Both the position numbers and the translations under genes were made by a program. From NCBI RefSeq assembly GCF_000321225.1, contig NW_004450478.1:2513634-2577633 (forward strand): DNA of 64,000 bases, given 5' to 3'. Positions 24,973 through 37,600 of the stretch are shown here, piece by piece. Origin of the DNA: Odobenus rosmarus divergens. Its lineage: Eukaryota > Chordata > Mammalia > Carnivora > Odobenidae. The notes beneath the pieces were generated by a model, which worked only from the letters and a program-made list of their open reading frames with translations, did not search any database and was not told the origin of the DNA. How positions within the stretch are numbered: the stretch's first letter is position 1; each line of letters starts with the position of its first letter.

Positions 24973-26814
24973 CTGTAAAAGGATAAAGAAACAATGCAAA
25001 ATTAGATTATTTCTTAGAAACACACACAAATATTGTGCCACCTGAAAATGTCACTGAAAATGACATTGTAGAATGTTGTAGAATAGGATACTTTTAAAAT
25101 ATTTCTACTCACAGAAAAAAGAGATATTAGAAATACATAAAATATCATAGTAGTTATGCTTAAAATTATGAGATACTAAACTTGTTTTATGTATTTTTCA
25201 TCTGTTCTAAATTAAACATGTATTTTTAAAGTAAAACAATAAATGTCATTTTGCATTTTAATTCTATTTTAGATTTCATATTTCATTTAATGCCAAGTTT
25301 GCTTACTTAAAATTTGTGTGTAAAATTTCTTCTCACTTTCAAAAAATATTACTTTTTATTTGTAGTACTTTTTAAAATAAATCTAAGGTCCAAAACTCAA
25401 ATACACTTCCATAGTGTAGGGATAGAGAGGGATTTCCAGACCCTCCAATGTAAATTAGGTACTCTGGTAGGTAGGTAGTCTTATCAAGTCTTACACAGTC
25501 TCTCTGATGCTCAGCATTTTAATTTCACAAGTCGTGGTATTGCATATATGACTACATATGTGAATAATTTCTGCCTCTTAAATTTAGGCTGTAAACACTA
25601 CAAAGACAAGTCTGTATATGTTATTACTTTATACACAGCTAGGTATTTTTTAATTCCTTTTGGGTAATGGCAATAATCGTCTTAAAAAAATCTGTTTAGA
25701 TAAATGAAAATAGTATTTACTTTTTAGAAAGTTCTTGAAAACAATGTGGTCTGATGATGGATCAGAGCTCCAACACCACGTGCCCATGGAACCTAGCAGC
25801 AGGCCCAACTTCCTGGGGTCCCTGCCAGCCAGCTGGCCCATAAACCCTACCAACCACAAAATTGCCAAATTGTTCCCTAAACTGTTAAGTAGATAAGCAT
25901 GACTGTAATGAATGAATTTGGGTTTTGTAAAGAAAAATCAAATCCAAATCAGATAACTCATACTGAAATATAAAGTTTTAAGTGTCTTTTTCCCTCAGAT
26001 CTATTTGATTTATACAAAGGAGCAAACTATAATATAGGAAATTGTATGATTTTAAATGTGGCATACATTTTAAAAGTTGGTCCAATTAGTTAAAAATACC
26101 TTTAACAGAGAGCCAAGTTTCCTAAGAAATCCATATTTAGATAAATAGACGACATTTACAGTCAGCCAGAGCCTTTGCTGGGACTAATGTCAACAAAAAA
26201 TTTAACATGGCAGTCTCGTATTTAAAGCTTGAGCTTTTGGGGATACATTCTCAGGTCTTCTTTAATGTGCAAACTGCAAACAGAACTGCCATTATATGGT
26301 AATGGGAGTTAAAGAATGCAGAGTTCTCGTGTAAAGATTAGAACATACTTTTCTCTTAGTCCTTCAAGGACAGACTTTCAAAATGTTTGATTCTACTAAA
26401 CCCATCCTACAGTGAAGAGATTGATTACTCTTCACTTTATAAATGTGGCTGGGCTGTGTGAGATCTGATATCAACTGATCAAGATGTGAGTTTCAGTTAA
26501 GGATGAAAACTGTCTCAATTCAACCTTTATTACCCTCATCATGAGTATGCAGGGTGTTAACAAAAGCTTTTTTTTTTAAATCATAAAAGGGAAAAGTATT
26601 AATAAGCACTATTATCAGAACAATTCGTTAATGGATACACAATACTGAAGAAGTAAATTCTCATATGAATAACATAATGTGTGTGGGGGGGGCTAATAAA
26701 AGTGTAGTGGTTTTGTATGTGATTAAATTTAAGTTGTTACCACTTTAAAATAGTGTTAAAAGGTCTGGAGTCCAGTTAAAAGGTAAATCCTTGCCTAAGA
26801 ATAGTTACTTTAGG

Positions 26815-29058
26815 TGTAAATGTAAATTAAACTCCCCAATCAAGAGACACAGACTGAATAAATGAATAAAACAACAAGATCCAACTATATGCTTATGAGA
26901 GACTTTAGATTTAAGGACACACATAGGCTGAAAATGAAGGAATGGTAAAAGATATTCCATACAAATGGTAACCAAAAGAGAGCAGGGGTGCATATACTAA
27001 CATCCAACAAAACAGACTTTAAGTCAAAAACTGCCATAAGAGAAAAAGCAGGTCACTACATAATGATAAAGGGTCAATTTTCCAGCAAGATAAAACAATT
27101 ATAAATATATATGCACACCACCTCATAGCACCTAAATACATAAAATAAACATTGACAGATCTGAAAGGAGAAATAGAAAGCAATATAATTACAAGAGGAG
27201 ACTTCAATAGTACACTTTCAGTAATGAACAGATCTCATTTGGATGGAAAATTAATAAGGAAAAAGCAGACTTGAATAACACTATAGACCAAATGGATCTA
27301 ACTGATAGATATAGAACATTCCACCCAGCAGCCGCAGACTGCACATTCTTCTCAAGCACACACAGAACAATACCCAGGATAGATCACATGCTAAGTCACA
27401 AAAAACTTAACTTTTGAAATCATCCCAAGTGTCTTTTCCAATAGCAGTGGAATGAGATTAGAAATCAGTAACAAAAGGAAAACAGAAAAAATCACAAATA
27501 CATGGAGATAAACAAGACACTCTTAAAAGACTATTGGGTGAAAGAAGAAACTTAAGGGAAACAGAAAATATCTTGAGACAAACAAAAATGAAAGCACAAC
27601 ATATCAAAATTTATGGGATGCAGTAAAAGCAGGACTAAGAAGGAAGTTTACAGCAATAAACACCTATATTAAAAAAGAAGATCTCAAACTACCACGTCAT
27701 GTCACACCTCAAGAAACTAGAAAAAGAAGAACAAACTTAGTCTGACATTAGGAAAAGAAAGAAAATAAGATTAGAACTTAAATAGAGACTATAAAACAAA
27801 AGATCAATGAAACTAAGAATTAAGTTTCTTAAAAATAAACAATATCAACAAAACTTCTGACTAAAAAAAGACAGAAAATGCAAATAAATAAAATCATAAA
27901 TGAAAGAGAGGACATCACAACCAATGCCACAGGAATAAAAAAGATAAGGGACCATTAACCAATGAATATGAATATTGACACAAAATGCACAGACAACAAA
28001 AGCAAAAATACATAAAAAGGACTACATCAAACTAAAAAGCTTCTGCATGGCAAGGGAAACCATCAACAAAATGAAAAGGCAACTTATGGAATGGGAGAAA
28101 ATATTTGCAAAAAGTTTGTTTAATAAAGGGTTAATATCCAAAGTGTATAAAAAAACTCCTACAACTCAATAGCATGAGAACCCCAAATAACCAGAATAAA
28201 AGATGGGCAAAGACCTGAATGGACATTTTTCTGAAGAAGCCTAACGAATGGCCAACAGCTATATGCAAAAGGTCCTCAACATTATTAATCATAATTTGAT
28301 TTTCCAGTGCAAATCAAAACCACAATGAGCTATCATCTCACACCTAATTAGGATGGCTATTATAAAAAAAAAAACAAAACAAACCCAAAAGGTAAGTTTT
28401 ATTGAAGATGTAGAGAAAAGAGAAGTCTTGTATACTGTTGGAGAGAATGTAAACTGCTACAGCCACTATGGTAAACAGCATGGAGGTTTCTCAAAAAATT
28501 AAAAATAGAAGTATATGATCCAGCAATCCCACTTCTGAGTTTACATCTGAAGGAGTTGAAATCAGAACCTTAAAGAGATATCTGCATTGCCATGTTCACT
28601 GCAGCATTATTCACAATAACTAAGACATGGAAGCAACCTAAATATCAACAGATGAATGGATAAAGAAAATATGACATTTATATATAATGGAATATTTTTC
28701 AGCCTTAAAAAAGAAGGAAATCATGCCATTTGCAACAACATGGTTAAGCCTAGAGGATGTTATGCTGAGTGAAATACTCCAGACACAAAGGACAAACACT
28801 ACATGACCTCACTTAAATGAGGAACCTAAAACAGTCAAATCCCTAGGAGCAGAGAGTAGAATGGTGGTTTCAGAGGGCTGAATGCCTGGCGGGAGTGTGA
28901 AACAGGGATGTATTAGTGAAAGGGTACAATGATTTGTTTATACGAGACAAACAAGTCTTAGAGATCTACTGTACAGTATAGGGCCTATAGTTAACGGCAT
29001 TTTGCTTAGAGGCTACATCTTGTGTTAAGTGCTCTTATCACACTCACACAAAAAAGTA
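26815..29058 (+). mobile_element. L1 LINE relic (ORF2 pieces and 3' end), internally deleted
   Basis: It starts in the ORF2 endonuclease region (ccaactatatgcttatgaga, gagcaggggtgcatatacta, tctcaagcacacacagaac) and runs to about 27950. It then jumps to the ORF2 C-terminal part (aaaaagcttctgcatggcaa, taataaagggttaatatcca). It ends with an L1MA-like 3' region (tatgatccagcaatccca, ggtttcagagggctgaatgc). Most of the reverse transcriptase is missing and the frames are full of stops, so it is inert. Confidence 0.9.
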
Positions 29059-29069
29059 ACATGGATTTC

Positions 29070-29165
29070 TCTGGCTATTCCATCTCAGTTTTGTTTTAAT
29101 TTGCATTTCTCTAATTATGAATGAGTTTGAACACATTTTTCGTACGTATAAGGGCCCTATACTGT
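29070..29165. repeat. Short L1-like fragment
   Basis: atttgcatttctctaattat and gagtttgaacacatttttcg resemble a common L1-derived fragment. Class and strand are uncertain. Confidence 0.4.
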
Positions 29166-29202
29166 TTTTAGTGAATTATTTTTCAGGTCTTTTCCCCTCT
29201 TA

Positions 29203-29310
29203 ACATTTTTTTATTATTATTAAGTAAACTCTACACCCAACATGGGGCTTGAACTCACGACCCCAAGATCAAGAGCCACATGCTCTATGGACTGAGCCAG
29301 TTAGGCGCCC
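29203..29310 (-). mobile_element. Old short Can-SINE
   Basis: On plus it reads ctctacacccaacatggggc, cttgaactcacgaccccaag and ends gttaggcgcccc. It is the short form, like the copies at 7843 and 56796. Confidence 0.88.
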
Positions 29311-29611
29311 CCTTTCTCTCCTTTTAAAATTTATCTTTTGCTGGTGTTAAAACTTTTTAACCACATAACTACAAAACATTCACATTTCTGTGGCATAGAA
29401 ATTTATATTGTTCTTCCAATCAAAATTAATCACTTAAAAAAGGATTCATCATAGTATAGCCAGAGAAGTCAACATTTACTTTCAAGAACTTTCTAAGAGA
29501 TACATGGTTGTAAAACTTCATTTAATTTCTTCAAATGTAAATTACACTAAAACCACACAACAGTCAATCCACAAAACAAAAAGGATTATAAAATATCAAC
29601 ACACTGGGTAT

Positions 29612-29825
29612 TTTTTTTTTAAGATTTTATTTATTTGAGAGAGAGAAAGAGAGAGCTCAAGTGGGGGGAGGGGCAGAGGGAGAAACCCTGCTGAGCTTGG
29701 AGCCTGATGTGGAGCCGGACATGGGGCTGGACACGGGGCTGGATGCGAGGCTCCATTCCAGGACCCCGGGACCATGACCTGAGCCAAAGTCAGACGCTTA
29801 ACCAACTGAGCCATTTAGTCACCCC
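29612..29825 (-). mobile_element. Can-SINE with internal 12-nt tandem expansion
   Basis: A poly(T) start, aagattttatttatttgaga, and an end gccatttagtcacccc. Around 29716-29752 a 12-nt unit of the form ggacatggggct is repeated three times with changes. Flanks share a diverged ttgggtatttt-like direct repeat. Confidence 0.85.
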
Positions 29826-30271
29826 ATCAGATTGGGTATTTTCTTAAAAACTTGTATCACAAGAATAATGTTCAATATATTAATAAAAAACATCCCCATG
29901 TGATGAATTAATGGATGGCAATATAAGAAAATGTTGCCTACAGGAAGAATACAAACAGACTTTAGAGTTAGGGACATTTAATGCCCGGCTCAATGTTTAG
30001 GACTTCAATTTTGCTGCTACAAATACATAAATGTGAAAAACTATTGGAAATGGTATGCGCTATGTCATGAGCTATTGCTCTTTCAAAATACTATCTTTGA
30101 ATCCTTTTTAACTATCTACCAAAATGGGTATATGACAAGTAATATAAAAGTAAACAAATAAAAGTGTAATTTCATTACATATGTCTTGCTCTTGTCTTGC
30201 AGAGCTGCAGCGGTGACTGACCTGACATACTAGGTCAAGCAGGAGAGAAACTCTAGTAAAAAATGTGGCAC

Positions 30272-30460
30272 GGGGCACCTGGGTAGCTCAGGCAGTAAGC
30301 GTCCGACTCTTGATGTTGGCTCAGGTCATGATCGCAGGGTTGTAAGGCTGAGACCCATGTTGGATTCCATGCTGAGCATGGAGCCTGCTTAAGATTCTCT
30401 CTCTCATTCTCTCTGCCCCTCCCTGCTCGTGCTCTCTCTTAAAAAAAAAAAAAAAAAAAG
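30272..30460 (+). mobile_element. Can-SINE
   Basis: Head ggggcacctgggtagctcag, then gtccgactcttgatgttggc, a CT-rich body and a 19-nt A run. I could not assign a clear target-site duplication. Confidence 0.88.
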
Positions 30461-30555
30461 AAAAGAAATGCAGTACTGCAAAGTAAGACAGTTTCAAAGT
30501 CTCACTTGTAGCTCATATCCAATGCTTTTTCAAAAGATTAAATTTAGGAAAATAA

Positions 30556-30755
30556 GGGCACCTGGCTGGCTCAGTTGGTTAGGCTACTGCCTTCGGCTCA
30601 GGTCATGATCCTGGAGTCCTGGGATCGAGTCCTGCATTGGGCTCCCCATTCAGCAGGGAGTCTGCTTCTCCCTTAGACCCTCTCCCCTCTCATGCTCTTA
30701 TTCTCTCTCTCAAATAAATAAAATCTAATAAATAAATAAATATAAAATAAAATAA
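30556..30755 (+). mobile_element. Can-SINE
   Basis: Head gggcacctggctggctcagt, body cctgggatcgagtcctgcat, and an A/T tail of aaataaataaa units. Confidence 0.9.
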
Positions 30756-31106
30756 AGACAATAACCATCATGTTAGGTCAGGATTGTTTCAAGACTTGGA
30801 AAAATTTCCATAGCTCTTTTTAAAGTGAACTTGGAAGATAAAGCCACAGTGGGGAATGAAATAAAATGGAAGAGAATTTTCTTAAAAAAAAAAAAAAAAT
30901 AGTTTCAGGATGGCAAGAGTTTGCCATCAACTCAAATTGTCATTCTGCTTTACAGAAGTATATATATATCTGTGTGTCAAATTTGTATTCCTGATGAATG
31001 CAAGCCAATCTGTGATGAATGCTTATTGTTCTCCTAAAGATGACTAGAGAGAGCTTTGAGCAATCACAGTCTTTGAAAAGAAAAAGCAAGGGTCACAGGC
31101 TGTTAC

Positions 31107-31293
31107 CTTGAGAACACAGGGTGGATTCTACACCTATCCCCTCATCTTGTTTGCCATCCTGCTGGGTGGCAGTCATCTCACCCTGGACCCTGTGAGTAAG
31201 AGGAGAGGCTGTATCATGTCCTCCCTTGAGGACCACTTCATGGAGATGGTAGAGGCTCCAGAGCATCAGGGTCTCCACCAGAAACGCAGCCAT
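31107..31293 (-). other. Exon-like open segment of unknown identity
   Basis: This 187-nt segment is open in one frame throughout on the minus strand, starting ATG directly after a gccctgcag acceptor-like site and ending CAAG before GTAACA. It would encode 62 codons beginning MAAFLVETLMLWSLYHLHEV. It is GC-richer than its surroundings. I do not recognise the product. Including it between CADPS2 exons c and d would shift the frame, since its length is one more than a multiple of three. It may be a pseudo-exon, a first or internal exon of another transcript, or an unrecognised old repeat. Confidence 0.35.
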
Positions 31294-31614
31294 CTGCAGG
31301 GCACCAATCAAGTCATGATTATCTGGGTTAAAATTATCCTGGCTCTAATGCTAAGCCACTAACTAGTGTAAATGAGATGGCAGAGGCAGAAGGCAATGTT
31401 TAATTTGATTAAGAGGAAAATACAAAACAAAACTTGATTATAATCCTTTAGCCAAACCACTTCTACCAAAGTTCTAACAATAAAAAATATCTCATACAGT
31501 GACAACAATATACGTGGCAAGGTGACAATACTTTGAAAGCTGTGTTTGTTTTCTGAATGTCATTGGAAACAGCGGCAGCTAAGAAGGCACCCTGAAACTG
31601 GAAGTGAGTACTGA

Positions 31615-31765
31615 GCTTCTGCACTTAGTGGGGAGACTTGAGTGCTCTTGGGCAAATCCGTTCCCTGGGTGGACTTCCATTTCCTCATCTGCAGACTGGC
31701 AATAATAGTAATACTTGTCCTAACCTCCCCTCGGGTTGCTGTGAAAATTCAATGCTTATGAAAAT
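31615..31765 (+). repeat. MIR SINE
   Basis: tgctcttgggcaaatccgtt, ttcctcatctgcagactggc, cctcgggttgctgtgaaaat in MIR order. Confidence 0.7.
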
Positions 31766-31879
31766 CTCTTGATCTACAAAAGTAAAAAAAAAACAAAACA
31801 AAAAACTAATCATTATCAGTAATTACAGAAATAAGCTGAAATCCATACAGATCTTATAATGTGAGTTTAGATGTTTTGC

Positions 31880-32080
31880 ATGCCAAGTATTGTTCTAAAG
31901 GCTTTTTATATGTTATATTATTTAACCCTCCAAACAATCCATCCAGAAAGGTAGATGCTATAATTATCCTTATTTTCTATGGTAGCAAACTCAGAGAGAT
32001 TAAATGACTTGCCCAAAGTCAAATAGTTGGCAGGTGACAGAACAATAATTTGAATCCAGGTCGGTTGGAGGTCAGAGATC
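31880..32080 (-). repeat. MIR SINE, antisense
   Basis: agagagattaaatgacttgc, ccaaagtcaaatagttggca and tttgaatccaggtcgg match reverse-complement MIR. Confidence 0.75.
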
Positions 32081-33794
32081 CAGCTCTTACACATGTAGAC
32101 TCTTAATTAACTATATATAGCACATTACCTGTCCATCCATCTGTATATCTATGTTTTGCAGATCAGACCACTGTTAGTGTCCTGATTTTTTTCTTGCAAG
32201 AGCACCTATTAATATCTTATTTCTTTATATCTTTTCTAATTTCTTTGAGGGAAGAGGCTTTTCATTACTTTTACCCTCACCATATAGTTAAAATTTATAA
32301 TTTACAACCACAAAAAAGAGGATGGCTGCATAAATGAGCAAAAAGAGTGAATGTGAGTTTGGGATGCTGTATGCGCTCATTTTTTCCCCCCAGGAAAAGA
32401 TCAGTTTGCAATCTTTTATTTTGTAGATGATCCTGAAAGCTCAGGAGATAGTCTAGTGTCTAGGACAACCCCCAGCCCCAACATACACACACACACCACC
32501 AGGCAATGTAACACTGACGGGCCATATTCTAGAAACATGTAAGCTCTTTTGAGGGGCCAGTAGAGTAGACTAGAGGGTGACACCTAAACCACCATCAGAC
32601 TAACCATAAGTTTTTTACAACTCTTTCAATTCAACAAAATCTCTCCCTAGTTGGGTTCATACATGAATATAAATATTGAAGTAACCGACTGTGATGATAA
32701 ACTGAAAATACTTCAAAGCGTATGTCAGGGTAAAACACTACTCCTATTGTTATATATTATTGTATATATTATACATATAGTATTAAAAATTACAAAATAA
32801 TTAACAAACATTTTTGGTAGGATACTTATGCCCATGGGAGTTCATTTGAGAGTCACTGCTGCCAATGGAATTTTGCCTGTATAACTCTACCATCTCTAAA
32901 CCACTTGCTGATCATCTTCTTCCATACTGAGGGACATTTGTTGGACCAGAGGCTAACCCTAAACCTAAAACCACCCTAAAAAATGTTGGTTTATCTCACT
33001 GGCTATCTAGATATAAATGCTATGTAATTAATACAATCCAATTGTTGAGATTACTGTAATTTAGTAGTAGGTAGTAAACAGATCTTGTTCATGAATGAAT
33101 AACCAGACTTTAAGATGTTCTTTAGATGTGCACACTAGTGAGAAGAGCAAGGTCACAAAGAAGCAAAAGGAAAACAAATGGGAAAAAATATCAAATACCC
33201 TTTCTCTTCATGTTAGAATCCATCCAGAAACATAATTTGGTTCAGATACTGATGTTCATGTGTGTGAGCATATGTGCAAATATGTGTGCCCACACTGAAC
33301 TCCTTTCCTGTCCTACCTCTGTTGCTGGAGGAGCCTGAGGCAAAGGCAGCTGAAGTGATAGATGAATCAGCTATGTGCAGTGAACTGAGAGGTCTATGCT
33401 GCAAATACCAAATTACTGCCAAACATCCTTTTTGCTTACACTGTCACCGACATGGTGGACAATATTACATTTAGACTATTTTAGGGACCTTAAAACAAGA
33501 CTCTGCTGTAATAATACCCAACAAAGTAGCAACTTGAGCTGTGTTTGTATTGATCCTGTTTCTTCCCTTGGCCCCTCTCCTGATATTTTCAGGACTCCAT
33601 CCCCTTAGGCAGGGTCCTAGGATATACCAGTCAGCAAGGAAAGGAAGAGAATGAATGGAAAGGGACATCTCCAGGATTGCACCATAATCATCATCTCTGT
33701 GTTTACATCCCTGCTATGATGCCCGGTATGAAACTTGGCAGCAGAACCAGGGTCAGACAACCATTGCACCCCTCTACTGAAAGAGAAATAACAA

Positions 33795-33935
33795 TGTGGT
33801 TCACTGCAAAACGCCCAGGTCTGGAGTCCTGTCACTTACCACCTGTGCACATGTGGCAAGTTGCTCAACCTTTCTGGGACCTTTTCTTATCAGTCAAATG
33901 GTGTTATGTGGAGACGTTGTGCTGGTGAGAGCCCA
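33795..33935 (+). repeat. MIR SINE, degraded
   Basis: ctggagtcctgtcacttacc, tggcaagttgctcaacct and a diverged 3' part. Confidence 0.6.
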
Positions 33936-34542
33936 AGGCTTTCTCATCAGCATCTGGGACGTCCCGCCACTGTCAAAGTGAGGGGCTTTGGATGGACAGT
34001 ACAAAGATAGGTTTGCCTAAATTTCTGGTCAGGCACAATCTACTCTGGAATGTGGAGACAGCCTTAAGGATTTTCTGGAAAGAATCTTAAAGCTATCTTT
34101 TAAAAGAGAAAACAAATCAGAAAAAAGCCTGAGAGAAGAGGTTGAGAGGCCATCCAAGAGAAGGGAGGACTGTCTTGTAAGCCAGTCACTGTCAAAAATG
34201 TGAAGGACACAAAAACTGCTTGATTGGGAAATTGCTAGATCAAAACAACCTCTTAGCCCTGAGAGTAAACTGCCACTGTGAGAGAGGCAGAATGAGAGTA
34301 AGAGAAGCCTGCACAGGAGCCAAAGGGAGGGCTCTGGGAAGTAGACGGACTGACCAACAAGGGAGCCGAGCCAGGTACTTGCTCATGGAGTACAGAGACC
34401 CCAGCTTGAACATCCAGCAGAATAAAGATCAGTGAAGAGTTCAGTCTCCTAATTCACTCTGGAAATGACTTTAGAATCAGACCAATTCACTCCCCAGTAT
34501 TGTTCAGAGAAAAAGTTGGATCTTCTGATTAAAAAAAGAAAA

Positions 34543-34660
34543 GGGCAGGGCATGTGGCTGGCTCAGTCAGTAGAGCATGTGACTCTTGATTTCGGGGTTG
34601 TAAATTAGGGTGTAGAGATCACTTAAAAAATAAAACAAAAATCTTAAAAAAAAAAGAAAA
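34543..34660 (+). mobile_element. Old short Can-SINE, internally deleted
   Basis: catgtggctggctcagtcag, gactcttgatttcggggttg, then a jump to tagggtgtagagatcactta and an A-rich tail. The B-box region present in the 7843 copy is missing. Confidence 0.8.
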
Positions 34661-35958
34661 AGGCAAAAAAAAAGAGGAGATAAAACCTAATTATCAAAAT
34701 CCTTTCAGCTGGCCTTAATTGTGCATGCAATTATTAATAAGATGCATTTACCAAAACACTACAACTGTAAGCCCATTCCAAGAAATAGTCTTTAATTGGA
34801 AGGAGAACTAGGTTGGCTTTAAAATTAACTATAATCAAAGTGGGTTCTATCTTACCTTCACTAAGAGAGTTATTCCATGCTAGAAAAATAGTGGAAACAG
34901 TCTTACTCACCTCTCTTCCCTGATGGATTCCAAGAATTTGGAAGCATTGGGGAATGGAAAATGCCATAGTGTTACAAAGCATTTTTAAAAGAGATCATTA
35001 TACTGGTTCTATATTTCGGCATATAGTAGAATGACATTTATGAGTTATGATTTTCTCTGTTCAATAAAGTCAACCATATTTTTGTGGATTAGAAAATATT
35101 ATTTACATTTTAATTGTGTTTGGATACATTGTCTTTAATAAGCATTTAGTGATTGCATGGAATAGACAACATTTAATAATTGTATTTAAAAGACAGGAAA
35201 GTAATTATTTTCCTTATGAGGGCAGGAAAATTAAATAGTATTTCTGTGAAATGTACGGGAATATTAGATGTACCTGTTTAGGTGAAATATACTGCAATTG
35301 AATATCCAATCAGAAATAGTTTTTAATTAAAAAGATGTAATACTCTGATGATAATGCCTTTTAACAAAAGACAAAGACAACACATACATATATTTTATCA
35401 TATAATCATTTTCATCATAACATAGCAGTAGTACCAGCCTAGAAAAGATCCTCATGGGGATTCATTTCAAATTATTGAAGCAGCTGTTTCTTCAGTTTAA
35501 AATACAATATCCATAACAAGTTCACACATGACAGATGCAAGGTAAAAACTAGATTCCATAGTGTGAGCTAAAAGCAGATGTTTTGAATGATCATATTTAT
35601 AACTAGATACAATAAATCTTAGTTACCTATAGTAAGGTTTCATGAACACTCTTTTTTAAGAATTTGCTTACAATGTACTTCCTATAGTTTCTTATATTTT
35701 TGAGAACTTGGCTTCATTACAAATAAATATTCTATAAATTCTTAAGTATCTGGGCTTTCAAAAAAATTCTTGCCCATTTCATGTGCTTCTTCAGGAAAAA
35801 AAAGTACTGTTAGAGCACTGAAATTTGTTATATTTATTTAATTCCACATATTTTCCCTACCCAATTCATTCCAATCCTAGCGTATGTGCTGCCGAAGCAA
35901 GCACTCCCCACCAAAGTCCTAAAACTTTTTTTTTTTTTTAAATAAACTCATGACTATT

Positions 35959-36195
35959 AGAAAGAGTTTTAGATGGGGCGCCTGGGTGGCTCAGCCATTA
36001 AGCGTCTGCCTTCAGCTCAGGTCATGATCCCAGGGTCCTGGAATCGAGCCCCGCATCGAGCCCCGCATCGGGCTCCCTGCTCCGCGGGAAGCCTGCTTCT
36101 CCCACGCCCCCTGCTTGTGCTCGCTCTCTCACTGTGTCTCTGTCAAATAAATAAATAAAATCTTAAAAAAAAAAAAAAAGAAAGAGAGTTTTAGA
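35959..36195 (+). mobile_element. Can-SINE with target-site duplication and 12-nt internal repeat
   Basis: Element 35974-36178. The direct repeat agaaagagttttaga is at 35959-35973; the right copy at 36179-36195 has an extra ga. Internally gccccgcatcga is tandemly doubled near 36048-36071. Confidence 0.92.
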
Positions 36196-36798
36196 AAGAC
36201 TATTAGAAAGACTTTTAAGTCTTAGAATAAGCAGTTGGCCTGGTGAAATACTACTCTATAGGGTGAATGTTAATATATAATTAAAACTTTAGAAAACTAT
36301 AAACAATGCAGGCTTATTGAAAATTTAAAGAAAAGTTTGATGGTAAGAATAAAAGACTAGTTCTCAGTCACACAGTTATGAATGTCTTCTATTTGATTTT
36401 GTTATAGTTGATCGCAACTTTTCCTTTTGCACACTGATTTACATTTCTAAAGTAAAGCAATCATGGCATGAGGGGGAGAAGCAAGCAATCTGGCATCATG
36501 AGATGGGGTTTGTGCTCCAGCTTTGCTTCTTACTACTTGTACATCTTTGGCGGATCCCATAAGCTCTCCCATGTTCCGTGACTATTGTCAGGAATAGATA
36601 ATAAATCATATACATAGACAACCCCTTTGTAACATACAGTAATTGCGTATCCAGGAAATGCACATATGTTCTCAGTTTTTTACAGGTAAATGGCCAGATG
36701 TATATCAAAGTATATGGGCAGGCCCCTTCTTCAGTGCTCTTCCCACTATGGCAAAGCATTACATGGAGCTTTATAGGACAGTTAAAGGAAGTCATCAC

Positions 36799-36902
36799 CT
36801 CTGCATGATGCTCTTCATTCTGCTGTAAGACTTCTATGCAGAGCTCTGCTAGATGAAGAACCTCTTCCAGCTTTCTAGCAGGAGGTGCCTGGTTCATGGT
36901 CT
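36799..36902 (-). CDS. CADPS2: CADPS2 exon c (ETMNQAPPARKLEE...NEEHHAE)
   Basis: This exon is 104 nt, phase 1 to phase 0. The acceptor is ...taacatag and the donor is GTGATG after GCA GAG. The product runs ETMNQAPPARKLEEVLHLAE and on to CIEVLQQNEEHHAE. The segment is predicted to be helical and belongs to the conserved C-terminal half of CAPS proteins. The LAELCIEVLQQNEEHHAE block is nearly invariant in the family. The acceptor has a weak pyrimidine tract (tttctttttaacatag). Confidence 0.95.
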
Positions 36903-37499
36903 CTATGTTAAAAAGAAATCATAATAATGTTACCTTGAAAATGAAAAGCCAAACACATTCCAATTTGCAATGAGGAGACCAGGGTGTTGAAATAGAATAG
37001 AAAGCATGTTTTTGAGAAATAAGAGATGCAAACAATACAAATAAATACATTCTTTAAAAAAAAACAACAGTTCATCAGATTGCAGAAAATATTTCACCCA
37101 CAAAGCCATTACAGGGAACTGCAAGTGTTGTGCCATTTAATATATAAGAACTAACAGATGCATCAGCACATTAGATGCTCAACTTCTGCAACAAACAAGT
37201 TATAGTTCTCCTCAAGGTCAGAAACACAAAGAGAGCAGATACCACAGTCTTTTCCTTCTCTCTGTATTGTATTACCAATACAATACCATTCTTACCAGAT
37301 GAGTCATTCCTGACATTAGCAAAAACCATTCTTTTTTGTTGCTACTTAAATTCTCAGACTGAAATGTCTACATAGTTTATGTTGATCTTAAATTCAAGAA
37401 GTAAAAAGTCACTTAAAACACTCTGACAGCCTTCGATGAACTGATTTCCTCCCCTCCTTCCCTACCCACCATTATGTCACCCTCTCCCCTCCTCTAACT

Positions 37500-37600
37500 G
37501 GAGAGGGGAGGGGAGGCATTCTTTAAAGCTGAAGGTTCTTTCAGCATCAAGGCAAACTGGTATAAAAAGGCCAGGCCACGATGAGATTAAGTGCAGCTAC
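37500..37600 (+). promoter_or_regulatory. Possible TATA-type promoter-like block
   Basis: tataaaaaggccaggcc at 37561 is preceded by a G-rich tract (gagaggggaggggagg, 37502-37517) of the kind bound by SP/KLF or MAZ factors. It lies in an intron on the strand opposite to CADPS2. No downstream exon was identified, so this is a motif-only call that may be chance. Confidence 0.2.

Larger units (their letters stand above)
24973..36798 (-). other. CADPS2: CADPS2 intron between exons c and d
   Basis: This 11.8-kb phase-0 intron contains a sense-direction (+) L1 relic (26815-29058), Can-SINEs at 29203-29310, 29612-29825, 30272-30460, 30556-30755, 34543-34660 and 35974-36178, MIR copies near 31615-32100 and 33795-33940, and an exon-like open segment at 31107-31293. 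25046-26814 and 32110-33790 show nothing I recognise. Confidence 0.85.

Noticed and set aside
26815..29058. Possible retrogene in the region with reverse-transcriptase-like words
   Set aside because: It is an internally deleted L1 relic with many stops; no host gene sequence was seen in it.
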